DNA from: Streptomyces cupreus
Lineage (GTDB): Bacteria; Actinomycetota; Actinomycetes; Streptomycetales; Streptomycetaceae
Length of the DNA stretch: 64,000 nucleotides
NCBI RefSeq assembly: GCF_014257025.1
Contig: NZ_JACMSF010000020.1
Coordinates: 1-64,000 of the forward strand
Direction of reading: 5' to 3'
Numbering within the stretch: the stretch's first letter is position 1; every line of letters begins with the position of its first letter. The notes below the pieces were generated by a model that did not search any database, was not told the origin of the DNA, and worked only from the letters and a program-made list of their open reading frames with translations. The position numbers and the translations under genes were made by a program. Below, piece after piece: positions 7,782 through 20,579 of the stretch.

Positions 7782-8672
7782 TCAGACCTTCCCTATCCCC
7801 AGCGTCGTCTCCGAGGGCAGCAGGCCCGAGGAGAGAACCGCGACCCAGAACTCGCCCAGCAGGTCGGCGAGTCGGTCGATGTCCTGGGGCGTGAGTGCGC
7901 GCCAGGGGTCGGCGGCGACATGGTCGGTGTGGTCCTCTATGCCGCGACGCAGGTCGTGACCCGACTCGGTTGCCGTGCCGTCGGCGTTCAACAGACCACG
8001 GGCGACGAGCCGTTCGCGCGCCGCCGCCCACTCCTGCACGCTCCAGCCCCGGCTCGCGAAGCGCTCGACGGACGCGGCGCCTATCGCGGCGAAGGACACG
8101 AGCGACTCGATCGGGTCGAGGCCGGCGACGAGCAGGGCGGCGAGATGGCCGTCGCCGCGGTGCTCGCGCAGGATCGTCGCCGCGTGCCACAGCTGAAGGT
8201 GTGGGGCCTGCGGCCAGTCCAGTTCGGCGTTGGCCGCGGCGAGCGGGCGGCCCGCCGTGTTCGCCGCCTCGGCAGCGCGCCGGGCGAGGGCGGCGACCTC
8301 TGCAAGTTCCGGGCTGTCGACGCGGTCGCCGAATATCGCGCGGTACGCCCGGTCCATGCCGCGCAGTCTCGCCGTCACCACGTCGTCAGGACTCGCACTC
8401 CGCCATGCCGGGTCGATGTGCTCGGCGACCATGCGCGGGCTGAAGCTGTAGAAGGCGGAGGTCACGCGCTCGGCGCCGACCGCACCCAACGGCGCGGCGC
8501 GCAGCGGGAAGTAGCTCGGCCAGCGCTCCTTCGTGTCGTACCCGAGCGCGGCGGCCTCCTCGAAGACCTCCGGCGCGTAGTACAGCACCGCGTGCAGCGG
8601 CTCCAGCAGGTGCCAGAGCTGGCGGACACGGGTCGGTTCGATCCCGCCGGACTCCTCGTCGTACGTCGACAT
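7782..8672 (-). CDS. SCO6745-family (SalK-like) protein
   Basis: 296 residues from ATG 8672 behind GAGGGGA. It matches the actinobacterial family named after SCO6745: RQLWHLLEPLHAVLYYAPE at the N-terminus, then YFPLRAAPLG, SFSPRMVAEHIDPAW, a helical middle and a C-terminal winged-helix-like part (ERLVARGLLNADGTATESGHDLR). The biochemical role is not established. The gene is transcribed away from a TetR gene across a 127-bp spacer holding two matching palindromes, so the TetR protein probably represses it. Confidence 0.75.
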   Translation of the reverse strand: MSTYDEESGGIEPTRVRQLWHLLEPLHAVLYYAPEVFEEAAALGYDTKERWPSYFPLRAAPLGAVGAERVTSAFYSFSPRMVAEHIDPAWRSASPDDVVTARLRGMDRAYRAIFGDRVDSPELAEVAALARRAAEAANTAGRPLAAANAELDWPQAPHLQLWHAATILREHRGDGHLAALLVAGLDPIESLVSFAAIGAASVERFASRGWSVQEWAAARERLVARGLLNADGTATESGHDLRRGIEDHTDHVAADPWRALTPQDIDRLADLLGEFWVAVLSSGLLPSETTLGIGKV

Positions 8673-8728
8673 GGTGATTCCCCTCGCACCCCAGGCCGGT
8701 GATGACCGAGTCTGGAACCCGCTCACAA

Positions 8729-8778
8729 CTTGACACTGGCTAGATTGCCCGAGCCGCCGCCAACTTGTCAATGCCTAG
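8729..8778. promoter_or_regulatory. Two 15-bp palindromic operators in divergent TetR promoter
   Basis: Two copies of the imperfect palindrome CTtGnCAnTGnCtAG lie at 8729-8743 and 8764-8778, 35 bp apart, inside longer 20-bp direct repeats (8727-8746 and 8762-8781) that match at 16 or more positions. The right copy overlaps TTGTCA (8765-8770), the likely -35 of tetR. The left copy overlaps the probable -10 region of the leftward gene. Position and symmetry are typical of TetR-family autoregulation. Confidence 0.7.
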
Positions 8779-8799
8779 ATTCCGCGTAGGCTGCTGAGC
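8765..8799 (+). promoter_or_regulatory. Leaderless promoter of tetR gene
   Basis: TTGTCA at 8765-8770, a 16-base spacer and TAGGCT at 8787-8792 are followed after 7 bases by the ATG at 8800. No Shine-Dalgarno sequence lies between. Transcription should start at or next to the start codon, giving a leaderless mRNA. Confidence 0.6.
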
Positions 8800-9405
8800 A
8801 TGCCGCCCGCACAGTCGAGGAATTCCGCCGAACGCCCGTACCACCACGGTGACCTGCGGCGTGCCGTCCTCACCGCCGCGCTCGACGTCATCGCCGCCGA
8901 CGGCCCCTCCGGCCTGAGCCTGCGCGACCTGGCCCGCCGCGCCGGGGTCTCGCACGCGGCGCCCGCGCACCACTTCAAGGACCGCACCGGCCTGCTGACG
9001 GCGATCGCCGCGGAGGGCTTCGGGCTGCTGGCGGCCACCCTCACCGAGGCCTCGGACCTGAAGGACGCGGGCGTGCGCTATGTACGCTTCGCCCGCGAAC
9101 ACCCGGCGCACTTCCAGGTGATGTTCTCGCCCCAACTGCTGCGCGCCGAAGACCTGGAACTCACCACGGCCCGCGTGCTCGCCGGTGACGCCCTGCGCGG
9201 AGCCGTCGCGACCGTACGCCCCGGCGAGCTCGGCCTCGACCCCCGCCTCGCCGGAGTCGCCGCCTGGTCCCTGGCCCACGGCTTCGCCACGCTGCTCCTC
9301 GGCCACAACCTGGACGGGCCCGTGGGCAACCGGGACCCGGAGGAGGTGTTCGGGGCGGTGGCGACGATGCTGTTCCGAGCTGACGCAAGCGTCAAGGACG
9401 CCTGA
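8800..9405 (+). CDS. TetR/AcrR-family transcriptional regulator
   Basis: 201 residues. The N-terminal TetR HTH is clear: YHHGDLRRAVLTAALDVIAADG, then LSLRDLARRAGVS and HFKDRTGLLTAI. The C-terminal domain looks like the WHG/TetR_C_33 type (about residues 85-190). It probably controls the divergent SCO6745-like gene and itself through the two palindromes in the spacer. The last 14 bases overlap the 3' end of the convergent NACHT gene. Confidence 0.9.
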   Translation: MPPAQSRNSAERPYHHGDLRRAVLTAALDVIAADGPSGLSLRDLARRAGVSHAAPAHHFKDRTGLLTAIAAEGFGLLAATLTEASDLKDAGVRYVRFAREHPAHFQVMFSPQLLRAEDLELTTARVLAGDALRGAVATVRPGELGLDPRLAGVAAWSLAHGFATLLLGHNLDGPVGNRDPEEVFGAVATMLFRADASVKDA

Positions 9406-11416
9406 CCGGCTCCGGATTGCGCACCACCCACTCCTGGAACTCACGGTGGCGGAACTGGTAGGCCACACCGGAGGTGCGCAGCAGGCCCGCGGTCACGGAC
9501 CAGTCGAGGAAGGCCTGGAAGCGGAGGCCCAGGCGGGGATGGCGAATTCGGTAGATGTGGTAGCCGATCCAGTCCTGCATGCCCGTCAGCGCGGCGGCCA
9601 GCAGCCCGTCGGTGAAGATCAGGTCGCCGAGCCCGATGTGACCGCTGACCATCTGGCCGCTCGACAGCAAAAGCGTGGCGAGCGCGATCAGGTACCAACC
9701 AGTGCGGATCGGGCCGCTCGGACCGACGGCCGTGCTGTCCAGCTGTGTGATGACGCCCAGCCCCACGACCACCGCCATGAAGCCACCCGTCAGCCACAGC
9801 ACCCAGGGGTCTCCCAGTCCACCCCATGCCTCAGGAAGCGCCACCCACAGGCTGAACACCAGCATGGCGAGCACGGCGTAGGTCCACACGCTGCGTGCGT
9901 GCCACATCCTGCGCAGCCCCAGCCTCCACAGCGGGCCGCCCAGGGGCGGGGTCGCCATCGCGGAGAAAGACGGCGAGAAGATCCCGCCGCTCTCGCGCAG
10001 CTCCCAGTACAGCAGGTAACAGGTGAGGAAGAGGACCGCCCCCGCGAGGAACAGCTCGTCCACGTAGCTGTCCCACCGCGCCAGCACAAGCGCGGGCAGG
10101 ATCGCGAGAGCCACCAGCCCGACCAGAACCGTCGGCCGCAGCGCTCCCCGCACCCGATCCGCCAGCCGCAGGAGCACCAGATCGGTCTCGTCCGCGCCGT
10201 CGGCACCGAGCGTCAGCGCGAGCTGGTGCAGCCGCTCATGGATCAGCCGCTCCTCGTAACGTCCGGCCTCTCCGGGCGCGTTGTCCGCCGCGGCCCCGAT
10301 GAACCGGCCCAGCAGCAGCTCCGCCACCGAGCCGTCCGGTCCGGTCGCCGCCCGCAGCAAGTCCCCCGGATCCCCCCGGCGTTCGTACACCGTGGCCGTC
10401 AGCATCAGCCGCCACGGCGTGGACAGGTCACGGGCCAGCGTGCCCGAGGGCGCGTTCCGCAGTTCGTCCAGGACCGGCTGCCACGCGGCAGGCCTGCGGG
10501 CGGCTCCCCTCTGTTCGAGGAAGCGCACCGCTTGCTCCGGGTCCACCGGATCGATCTCGATCCTGGCCGCGTCGAGGATGTGGCTGCCGTCGGCCTCCAA
10601 CTCGTCGTAGCGGCGGGTACGGCAGGTCAGCACGAGCGGCGCCGGATCCGTGCCGTCCTGGTAGCGGGCGAGCGCCTCCAGAGCGGCACGCGCGCGTGAG
10701 TCCTCCGCGGCCACTTCCGCGGCGTCCATCTCGTCCAGTCCGTCGAGGACGGGCAGGACCCGGCGCCCGCGCACCACTCGGCGGGCGGAGCGGCGCGGCA
10801 TGCCGAAGTCCCGTTCGAGATGCCGTGCGATCCAGTCACCGAGCCCCTCGCGTGTGTCCCAGTCGGCCAGGGCGACGAGGACAGCGACCGGTTCGCTCTC
10901 ACCGCGTGCCTTGTTGAGCTCCATCACGAGCTTGCGCGCCAGCACGGTCTTACCGGCTCCGGGCTCCCCCGTGATCACCAGCCGTCGTGGTCGTACGGCC
11001 CGATAGTCCTCGACCACTCGCTCCAACTGCCCCGCCGGGGTGGGCGGAAGCGCGGCGGCACGCGCGTGGGCGTACGGCCGGAAGGAGAAGGTCACGTCGA
11101 TGGCCTTGAGGTCGCCGCCGAGGCTGTGCATCCACTGGGGCTCGCCGACCGACCGCACCTCCCGTACGAGCCGGGCCACCGCCGCCGCCTCGTCCTCGTG
11201 CGCGCCGGAACGCGTCGCCAGCCAGCCGATCAGGGCCAGCACCAGGGCGAGCAGTGCCGCGACCATGGAGATCAGACTCATGCGGTCCGACACTCCCAGC
11301 GACCCCTGCCGCCCCGCCAGCACGTACGCCAGCGCCCCGCCGACCAGCACACAGGTCACCGCCACCCAGGCAACGGCGACCCTGCTCCCGCTTCCCCCGA
11401 CAGCCATGCCCGACAT
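9392..11416 (-). CDS. Membrane-anchored NACHT-domain NTPase
   Basis: 674 residues. Two N-terminal TM segments (about 13-35 and 47-68) precede a NACHT module: Walker A GEPGAGKT (150-157), Walker B LPVLDGLDEM (221-230) and TCRTRRYDEL downstream as sensor 1. After the ATPase come several more hydrophobic segments (about residues 425-620), ending in a short soluble tail (YQFRHREFQEWVV). Bacterial NACHT proteins include antiphage defence factors; this membrane-embedded architecture is common in Streptomyces and is not characterised. The start is 19 bases after the mfd stop, so the gene may be read through from mfd. No clear Shine-Dalgarno precedes either candidate ATG (11416 or 11407). Confidence 0.85.
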   Translation of the reverse strand: MSGMAVGGSGSRVAVAWVAVTCVLVGGALAYVLAGRQGSLGVSDRMSLISMVAALLALVLALIGWLATRSGAHEDEAAAVARLVREVRSVGEPQWMHSLGGDLKAIDVTFSFRPYAHARAAALPPTPAGQLERVVEDYRAVRPRRLVITGEPGAGKTVLARKLVMELNKARGESEPVAVLVALADWDTREGLGDWIARHLERDFGMPRRSARRVVRGRRVLPVLDGLDEMDAAEVAAEDSRARAALEALARYQDGTDPAPLVLTCRTRRYDELEADGSHILDAARIEIDPVDPEQAVRFLEQRGAARRPAAWQPVLDELRNAPSGTLARDLSTPWRLMLTATVYERRGDPGDLLRAATGPDGSVAELLLGRFIGAAADNAPGEAGRYEERLIHERLHQLALTLGADGADETDLVLLRLADRVRGALRPTVLVGLVALAILPALVLARWDSYVDELFLAGAVLFLTCYLLYWELRESGGIFSPSFSAMATPPLGGPLWRLGLRRMWHARSVWTYAVLAMLVFSLWVALPEAWGGLGDPWVLWLTGGFMAVVVGLGVITQLDSTAVGPSGPIRTGWYLIALATLLLSSGQMVSGHIGLGDLIFTDGLLAAALTGMQDWIGYHIYRIRHPRLGLRFQAFLDWSVTAGLLRTSGVAYQFRHREFQEWVVRNPEPVRRP

Positions 11417-11435
11417 GGTGCCGGAAACCGGCCGG

Positions 11436-14969
<3,534 letters not shown>

Positions 14970-15224
14970 TCGGGGCGGCTTTCGTCCGGGGGCGGGCAAC
15001 ACGAACCGCCCGACACGCATCGCGGGCCGGGGGTGTCTCCAGCGTACGTCGCTGCGCCGACAGGCGCGGGGGCTGTGGATAACGCCGACTTTGTGGATAC
15101 CGGCGTCTGCGTGGGCGCCATGGTGTTCTCGCCCCCGCCGCCCCTACCCGTCCCGTCCCTGGGGGCTGCCACCCCCAGAACCCCCGCTTCGGCCCTGAAC
15201 GGGCCTCGTCCTCAGAAGAACAGC

Positions 15225-15262
15225 CCGGTGCCGGGAAGCCCCCCAAGGCTCCCCGGCACCGG
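15225..15262 (-). terminator. Hairpin terminator downstream of ABC transporter operon
   Basis: Perfect 11-bp arms (15225-15235 and 15252-15262) enclose a 16-base loop that can itself pair AGCC with GGCT. It follows the end of the permease gene. The remaining DNA from 14970 to 15224, up to the mfd start, holds no gene I can support and presumably carries the mfd promoter. Confidence 0.7.
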
Positions 15263-15292
15263 TTTCTCCCCCGCAACCCCCGTGTGCGGTGG

Positions 15293-17872
15293 CTACTCCG
15301 TCGCGATTGCGTTCAGTACGTTCATCCGGCCCGCCCGGAACGCCGGGATCAGTGCCGCGAACAGGCCCACGAAGGCCGAGCCGATGAAGACGCCGCCGAT
15401 GGTGACCCAGGGGATCTCCAGGACCTTCAGGCCCTCCAGGGCGAGCAGCTTCTGGGCCGTCGCGCCCCAGCCCATGCCCAGCCCCAGGCCCAGCAGCGCG
15501 CCGAAGAGGGCGATGACCACCGACTCCATGCGGATCATGCGGCGCAGCTGGCGGCGGGAGAGGCCGATGGCTCGCATCAGGCCGATCTCACGGGTCCGCT
15601 CCACCACCGACAGGGCCAGGGTGTTCACCACACCCAGGATCGCCACGATGATCGCGAGGGCCAGCAGGCCGTAGATCATGTTCAGCAGCTGGCCGATCTG
15701 GTCCTTCAGGGCCTCCTTGTAGTCGGTCTGGTCGCGCACGGTGTACTGCGGGTAGTCGTGCAGCGCCGACTTCAGGGACTTGTACGCGGCGTCCTGTTGC
15801 CCGTCCTTCGCCGAGGCGAAGACCAGCTGGTCGAGCGGCATCTTGTCGGCCGGCACGTACTTGGCGAGCGTGGCGATCGAGGTGTACTTGGAGCCCGCGT
15901 CGATGACGACGTCACTGCTGGTGATCGCCCGGACCGTCAGCTCGGCCGTGGCGCCGTCCTTGAAGTCGACCTTGATCTTCGAGCCGAGCTCGATGTCGTG
16001 GTCCTTCGCGAACTTCTCGTGGACGGACATCGAGTCGGGCTTGTAGGCGTCGGCGAGGTTTCCGGCGACCGTCTTGGTGCGCAGGTCCTCGGCGTACGTC
16101 GGGTCGGCCGCCGTGATGTCGGTGCTCTTGAGCGTCTTGCCGTCGGGGGTGACGTAGTCGGCCTCGGCGATCTTGTACTCGGTGACATGGTCGAGCCCCG
16201 GCGTCGACTTCGCCGCCTTCACGGCCTCCGGAGTGACCAGCTGGCCGCTGTCGGACTGGATGATGAAGTCCGTGCCGACGGTCTTGTCGAGCTGGTCGGT
16301 CGCCGAGGCGACCATCGAGGAGCCGACGACCGAGAGGCAGGCGACCAGCGCGAGCCCGATCATCAGGGCGGCGCCCGTGGCACCCGTACGGCGCGGATTG
16401 CGCAGCGCGTTGCGCTCGGCCATGCGGCCGACCGGGCCGAAGACCCGCAGGATCAGGGCGCCCAGGACCCGCACCACACCGCCCGCGAGCAGCGGGCCGA
16501 TGACGACGAAGCCGATGAGGGACAGGACGATGCCGAGGCCGAGCCACAGCGAGCCGTCCTTGGCCTTGTCGGCCGACGCGGCCAGATAGAGGGCGTAGCC
16601 GCCGCCCGCGGTGAGCAGCGTGCCCAGCACGGCCCGCACCACGCCCGCCTTGGCGTCCGCCGGGGCGCCCGCGTCGCGCAGGGCGGCCATCGGGGAGACC
16701 TTGCCCGCGCGGCGGGCCGGCAGATACGCGGCGAGGACGGTGACGACCACGCCGAGGACCAGGCCGATGGCCGGGGTCGTCCAGACGATCGTCAGGTCGG
16801 AGGTGGACAGCTCCATGCCCATGGAGCCCATGAGCTTCATCAGGCCGATCGCGAGCCCGACGCCCGCGCCGACGCCAAGCACCGAGCCGACGAAGCCCAG
16901 CAGCAGCGCCTCCACCAGCACCGACCGGTTGACCTGCTTACGGCTGGAGCCGATGGCCCGCATCAGGCCGATCTCGCGGGTGCGCTGGGCGACCAGCATC
17001 GAGAAGGTGTTGATGATCAGGAAGATGCCGACGAGGAAGGCGATCCCGGCGAAGCCGAGCATCGCGTACTTCATGACGTTCATGAAGCCCTCGACGTCCT
17101 TCTGGTTGGCGTCGGCGGTCTCCTTGGCCGTCTGCACCTTGTAGCCGCCGTCGGTCGCGGCGAGCACGTTCTTCTTCAGCTGCGCGTCGGTGACGCCGCT
17201 CGCCGCCGTGACGTTGACGTTCGTGTAGACGTCCGGCTCGCCGACCAGCGCCTGCTGGGCGGTCCTGGTGTCCAGGTAGAAGATCGCCGCGCCGGGGTTG
17301 GTGACCTCGAAGTCGGCGATGCCGGAGATCTTCGCGGTGTGCGTGCCGACCGCGCTGATCACGCCGATCTCGTCACCGAGCTTCAGGTCGTGCTTGTCGA
17401 CCGTGTCCGCGTCCACCATGACCTGGTCGGGGCCCTTGGGCGCCGTACCGTTGGTGATCTTCATGGTGCGGGCTTCGTTGCTGTTCCAGCTGCCGACGAT
17501 GGTGGGGGCGCCGCTGGAGGGCGAGAGGCTGTCCTTGTCGCCGTCGACGACGGTCACCGAGGTGGAGAAGACGGCCCCCTCCGCCGACTTCACGCCCTGC
17601 ACGCCGCGCACCTCGTCCAGCACGGAGGCCGGCATGACCGGCGGCTTGCCGTTGTCGGCCGTGGTCTCGCCGGTGTCCGAGGCTTCCTTCGAACTGACCG
17701 TCACATCGGAGGAGGTGGCGGCGAAGAGCTTGTCGAACGTCGTGTTCATGGTGTCGGTGAACACCAGGGTCCCGCAGACGAAGGCCACCGACAGCAGGAC
17801 CGCCACGGCCGACAGGGCCATGCGTCCCTTGTGCGCGAAGAAGTTGCGCATCGAGGTCTTCAGGACGGTCAT
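15293..17872 (-). CDS. FtsX/MacB-type ABC transporter permease
   Basis: 859 residues. An N-terminal TM segment (start GRMALSAVAVLLSVAF) is followed by a MacB-like extracytoplasmic domain, a first FtsX block of three TMs (about 265-400), an inner block, a second extracytoplasmic domain and a final FtsX block ending NVLNAIATE. Both FtsX blocks carry the RTREIGLMRAIGxSR coupling helix, showing internal duplication. The ATG overlaps the stop of the ATPase gene (ATGA), so the two subunits are co-translated. By family, such exporters move lipids, lipoproteins or peptides or act on cell-wall hydrolases; no substrate can be read here. Confidence 0.92.
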   Translation of the reverse strand: MTVLKTSMRNFFAHKGRMALSAVAVLLSVAFVCGTLVFTDTMNTTFDKLFAATSSDVTVSSKEASDTGETTADNGKPPVMPASVLDEVRGVQGVKSAEGAVFSTSVTVVDGDKDSLSPSSGAPTIVGSWNSNEARTMKITNGTAPKGPDQVMVDADTVDKHDLKLGDEIGVISAVGTHTAKISGIADFEVTNPGAAIFYLDTRTAQQALVGEPDVYTNVNVTAASGVTDAQLKKNVLAATDGGYKVQTAKETADANQKDVEGFMNVMKYAMLGFAGIAFLVGIFLIINTFSMLVAQRTREIGLMRAIGSSRKQVNRSVLVEALLLGFVGSVLGVGAGVGLAIGLMKLMGSMGMELSTSDLTIVWTTPAIGLVLGVVVTVLAAYLPARRAGKVSPMAALRDAGAPADAKAGVVRAVLGTLLTAGGGYALYLAASADKAKDGSLWLGLGIVLSLIGFVVIGPLLAGGVVRVLGALILRVFGPVGRMAERNALRNPRRTGATGAALMIGLALVACLSVVGSSMVASATDQLDKTVGTDFIIQSDSGQLVTPEAVKAAKSTPGLDHVTEYKIAEADYVTPDGKTLKSTDITAADPTYAEDLRTKTVAGNLADAYKPDSMSVHEKFAKDHDIELGSKIKVDFKDGATAELTVRAITSSDVVIDAGSKYTSIATLAKYVPADKMPLDQLVFASAKDGQQDAAYKSLKSALHDYPQYTVRDQTDYKEALKDQIGQLLNMIYGLLALAIIVAILGVVNTLALSVVERTREIGLMRAIGLSRRQLRRMIRMESVVIALFGALLGLGLGMGWGATAQKLLALEGLKVLEIPWVTIGGVFIGSAFVGLFAALIPAFRAGRMNVLNAIATE

Positions 17873-18657
17873 GACGTACGCCCCCGGGCGTCGAAGTCCT
17901 TCATGCGGTCGAGGACGGCCTCGGCGGTCGGCTTGAACATCTCGTCGACGATGCGGCCGTCGGCGAGGTACAGCACACGATCCGCGTAGGAGGCGGCGAC
18001 CGGGTCGTGCGTGACCATCACGATGGTCTGCCCGAGCTCGTCGACCGAGCGGCGCAGGAAGCCCAGAACCTCGGCACCCGCGCGTGAGTCGAGATTTCCG
18101 GTCGGCTCGTCACCGAAGATGATCTCGGGCCGCGCGGCGAGCGCACGGGCCACGGCGACGCGCTGCTGCTGACCGCCGGAGAGCTGGGTGGGCCGGTGCT
18201 TGAGCCGGGAGGACAGACCGACGGTCTCGACGACCCGCGCCAGCCAGTCCCGGTCGGGCCTGCGGCCCGCGATGTCCATCGGCAGCGTGATGTTCTCGAG
18301 CGCGTTCAGCGTCGGCAGCAGGTTGAACGCCTGGAAGATGAAGCCGATCCGGTCCCGGCGCAGCTGCGTGAGCTTCTTGTCCTTCAGGCCGGTGATCTCG
18401 GTCTCGTCCAGGTAGATCTGACCGCTCGTCACGGTGTCCAGACCGGCGAGGCAGTGCATGAGGGTGGACTTGCCGGAACCCGAGGGACCCATGATCGCGG
18501 TGAACTGTCCCCGCGCGATGTCCACGTCCACATGGTCCAGGGCGACGACCCGGGTCTCCCCGGACCCGTAGGCCTTCACGACCTGCCGCGCCCGGGCGGC
18601 AACGGCCGTACGCCCTCCAGTGCCTCCGTGCCTGGGAATGGTCACGGCCGATGTCAT
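17869..18657 (-). CDS. ABC transporter ATP-binding protein, MacB/LolD type
   Basis: 262 residues from ATG 18657, behind AGGAG. All ABC motifs are present: Walker A GPSGSGKST, Q-loop FQAFNLLP, signature LSGGQQQRV, Walker B IIFGDEPTGNLDS and H-loop VTHD. The LDS after the D-loop and ITLPMDIAG are typical of the MacB/LolD subfamily that pairs with FtsX-like permeases, in agreement with the overlapping downstream gene. A Ser/Thr-rich N-terminal extension of about 25 residues precedes the ATPase fold. Confidence 0.95.
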   Translation of the reverse strand: MTSAVTIPRHGGTGGRTAVAARARQVVKAYGSGETRVVALDHVDVDIARGQFTAIMGPSGSGKSTLMHCLAGLDTVTSGQIYLDETEITGLKDKKLTQLRRDRIGFIFQAFNLLPTLNALENITLPMDIAGRRPDRDWLARVVETVGLSSRLKHRPTQLSGGQQQRVAVARALAARPEIIFGDEPTGNLDSRAGAEVLGFLRRSVDELGQTIVMVTHDPVAASYADRVLYLADGRIVDEMFKPTAEAVLDRMKDFDARGRTS

Positions 18658-19058
18658 GGCAATTCTCCTATGTCGGTCAACAAGTGGTCGTGCGAATCGG
18701 TGCAGATAGGTCGTGTGAAGCGGTACGTCGATGAGTCTGGTCTCGGGAGGGGCCCCGGCGCGCTGGTGCCCAGCGCAGTCTTTTGCGGGGGAAAACCCCA
18801 CCCCCGCAAGGCCGGTCAGCCGCCCCCCAGCGGCGTAAAGCCAGGTTAAGGACCGGTCGGGGGCCCTCTCGTCCTCCGCCGGGACGAACCCTCCCCGAGC
18901 CCTGGTACGGAGATACCCCTAGGGGCAGTCCACCCTTCGGTGGAGTACTTCTCGGGGTTGTCTCCACCCTGGGGCCCGGTCCAGGTTCGCCCCTCCCGCC
19001 ACGTGAGGGTCAAGTGGGATGCTGCGGGCGGTGGATAGATGCAGGGGGAAGGAATCCG
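18658..19058. other. 401-bp divergent intergenic region
   Basis: No gene is supported here. It separates the leftward ABC operon from the rightward MFS gene and must hold both promoters. It contains a 10-bp palindrome CCCCTAGGGG (18916-18925) and a small hairpin with arms TCCACC/GGTGGA around a CTTC loop (18929-18944), both possible operator or attenuator elements. GAAGGA just before 19059 is the MFS ribosome-binding site. I could not assign -35/-10 boxes with confidence. Confidence 0.5.
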
Positions 19059-20558
19059 GTGGGCGGCGATACGAGACCTGCGACACGCGACGTGGCCGAG
19101 CGCACCGGGACCGAGCGCCGCGGCGCCGTCGTGGCCGCCCTGATGCTGGCGATGGCGCTGGCCGCGCTCGACTCGACCGTCGTCTCCACCGCCGTCCCCC
19201 AGATCGTCGGCGACCTCGGCGGCTTCTCCTACTTCTCCTGGCTCTTCTCCGGCTATCTGCTGGCCGTGACGGTCAGCCTTCCCGTCTACGGCAAGCTCTC
19301 CGACACCTTCGGCCGTAAGCCGGTGCTGGTGGCGGGCGCTGCCGTGTTCCTGCTCGGCTCGCTGCTGTGCGCCGTCGCCTGGAACATGGGGGCGCTGATC
19401 GCCTTCCGGATCGTGCAGGGACTCGGCGGCGGCGCGCTCCAGGGCACGGTCCAGACGCTCGCCGCGGATCTGTACCCGCTGAAGGAGCGCCCCAAGATCC
19501 AGTCCAAGCTGTCCACGGTGTGGGCGGTGTCCGCGGTCGCGGGCCCCGGCGTGGGCGGTCTGCTCGCGGCGTACGCGGACTGGCGGTGGATCTTCCTCGT
19601 CAACCTTCCTGTCGGGGCGGTGGCGTTGTGGCTGATCGTGCGTCATCTGCACGAGCCGGAGCGGGAAACGCCCGCCACGCGCGCGCGTGTCGACTGGGCG
19701 GGCGCGCTCGCGGTGTTCGCGTGCGGCGGCGTCCTGCTGACCGCGCTGGTCCAGGGCGGGGTGGCCTGGGCCTGGCTGTCGGCGCCCTCGATCGCCCTGC
19801 TGGCCACGGGACTCGCGCTCGTGGCGGTCGTCGTCCTGGTCGAGCGCCGGGCGGCGGAGCCGATCATCCCGGGCTGGGTCTGGCGCCGCCGTACGATCGC
19901 CGCGGTCAACCTCGCCCTCGGCGCGCTGGGCCTGCTGATGGTCGCCCCGACCGTCTTCCTGCCCACCTACGCCCAGTCGGTGCTCGGCCTCGGCCCCATG
20001 GCCGCCGGATTCGTGCTGTCCGTATGGACGTTGAGCTGGCCGGTGTCGGCCGCCTTCAGCCAGCACGTCTACCGCAGGATCGGCTTCCGTGACACCGCGA
20101 TGCTCGGCATGGCGGCCGCGGCAGTCATCCTGTTCGCCTTCCCGTTCCTGCCGTATCCGGGCCAGGCCTGGCAGCCGGCGCTGCTGATGCTGCTGCTCGG
20201 CGGCGCGCTCGGGCTCTTCCAACTCCCGCTGATCGTGGGCGTCCAGTCGACGGTGGGCTGGTCGGAGCGGGGCACCACCACGGCGTCCGTGCTGTTCTGC
20301 CGGCAGACCGGTCAGACGCTGGGCGCGGCGGCCTTCGGCGCCATCGCCAACGGTGTCCTCGCGGCCCGCCTCGGCGGCGCGAGCGACCTGGACTCGGTCA
20401 CCCGCGCACTGGACTCCGGTACGGCGTCGGAGGCGACCCGGCACGCCATCGCGGACGCGGTGCACGCCGTGTATCTGGGCGCGTCCTGCGCTGCGGCGTC
20501 GGCATTCCTGGTGCTGTTGTTCCTCGCGCCGAGGAGGTTCCCGGTGATCGGGGACTGA
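19059..20558 (+). CDS. MFS multidrug efflux transporter, DHA2 (EmrB/QacA) type
   Basis: 499 residues from GTG 19059, 5 bases after GAAGGA. It has about 14 hydrophobic segments, motif D1 with LDSTVVSTAVPQI in TM1, motif A GKLSDTFGRKPV between TM2 and TM3, and motif C-like GPGVGGLLA in TM5, as in proton-driven drug exporters. An N-terminal tail of about 30 hydrophilic residues precedes TM1. No TetR or MarR gene is directly adjacent, so local regulation is unclear; palindromes upstream are candidates. Export of antibiotics or toxic compounds is inferred from family. Confidence 0.93.
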   Translation: MGGDTRPATRDVAERTGTERRGAVVAALMLAMALAALDSTVVSTAVPQIVGDLGGFSYFSWLFSGYLLAVTVSLPVYGKLSDTFGRKPVLVAGAAVFLLGSLLCAVAWNMGALIAFRIVQGLGGGALQGTVQTLAADLYPLKERPKIQSKLSTVWAVSAVAGPGVGGLLAAYADWRWIFLVNLPVGAVALWLIVRHLHEPERETPATRARVDWAGALAVFACGGVLLTALVQGGVAWAWLSAPSIALLATGLALVAVVVLVERRAAEPIIPGWVWRRRTIAAVNLALGALGLLMVAPTVFLPTYAQSVLGLGPMAAGFVLSVWTLSWPVSAAFSQHVYRRIGFRDTAMLGMAAAAVILFAFPFLPYPGQAWQPALLMLLLGGALGLFQLPLIVGVQSTVGWSERGTTTASVLFCRQTGQTLGAAAFGAIANGVLAARLGGASDLDSVTRALDSGTASEATRHAIADAVHAVYLGASCAAASAFLVLLFLAPRRFPVIGD

Positions 20559-20579
20559 GCCGTCCCTATCCTGGATCGC

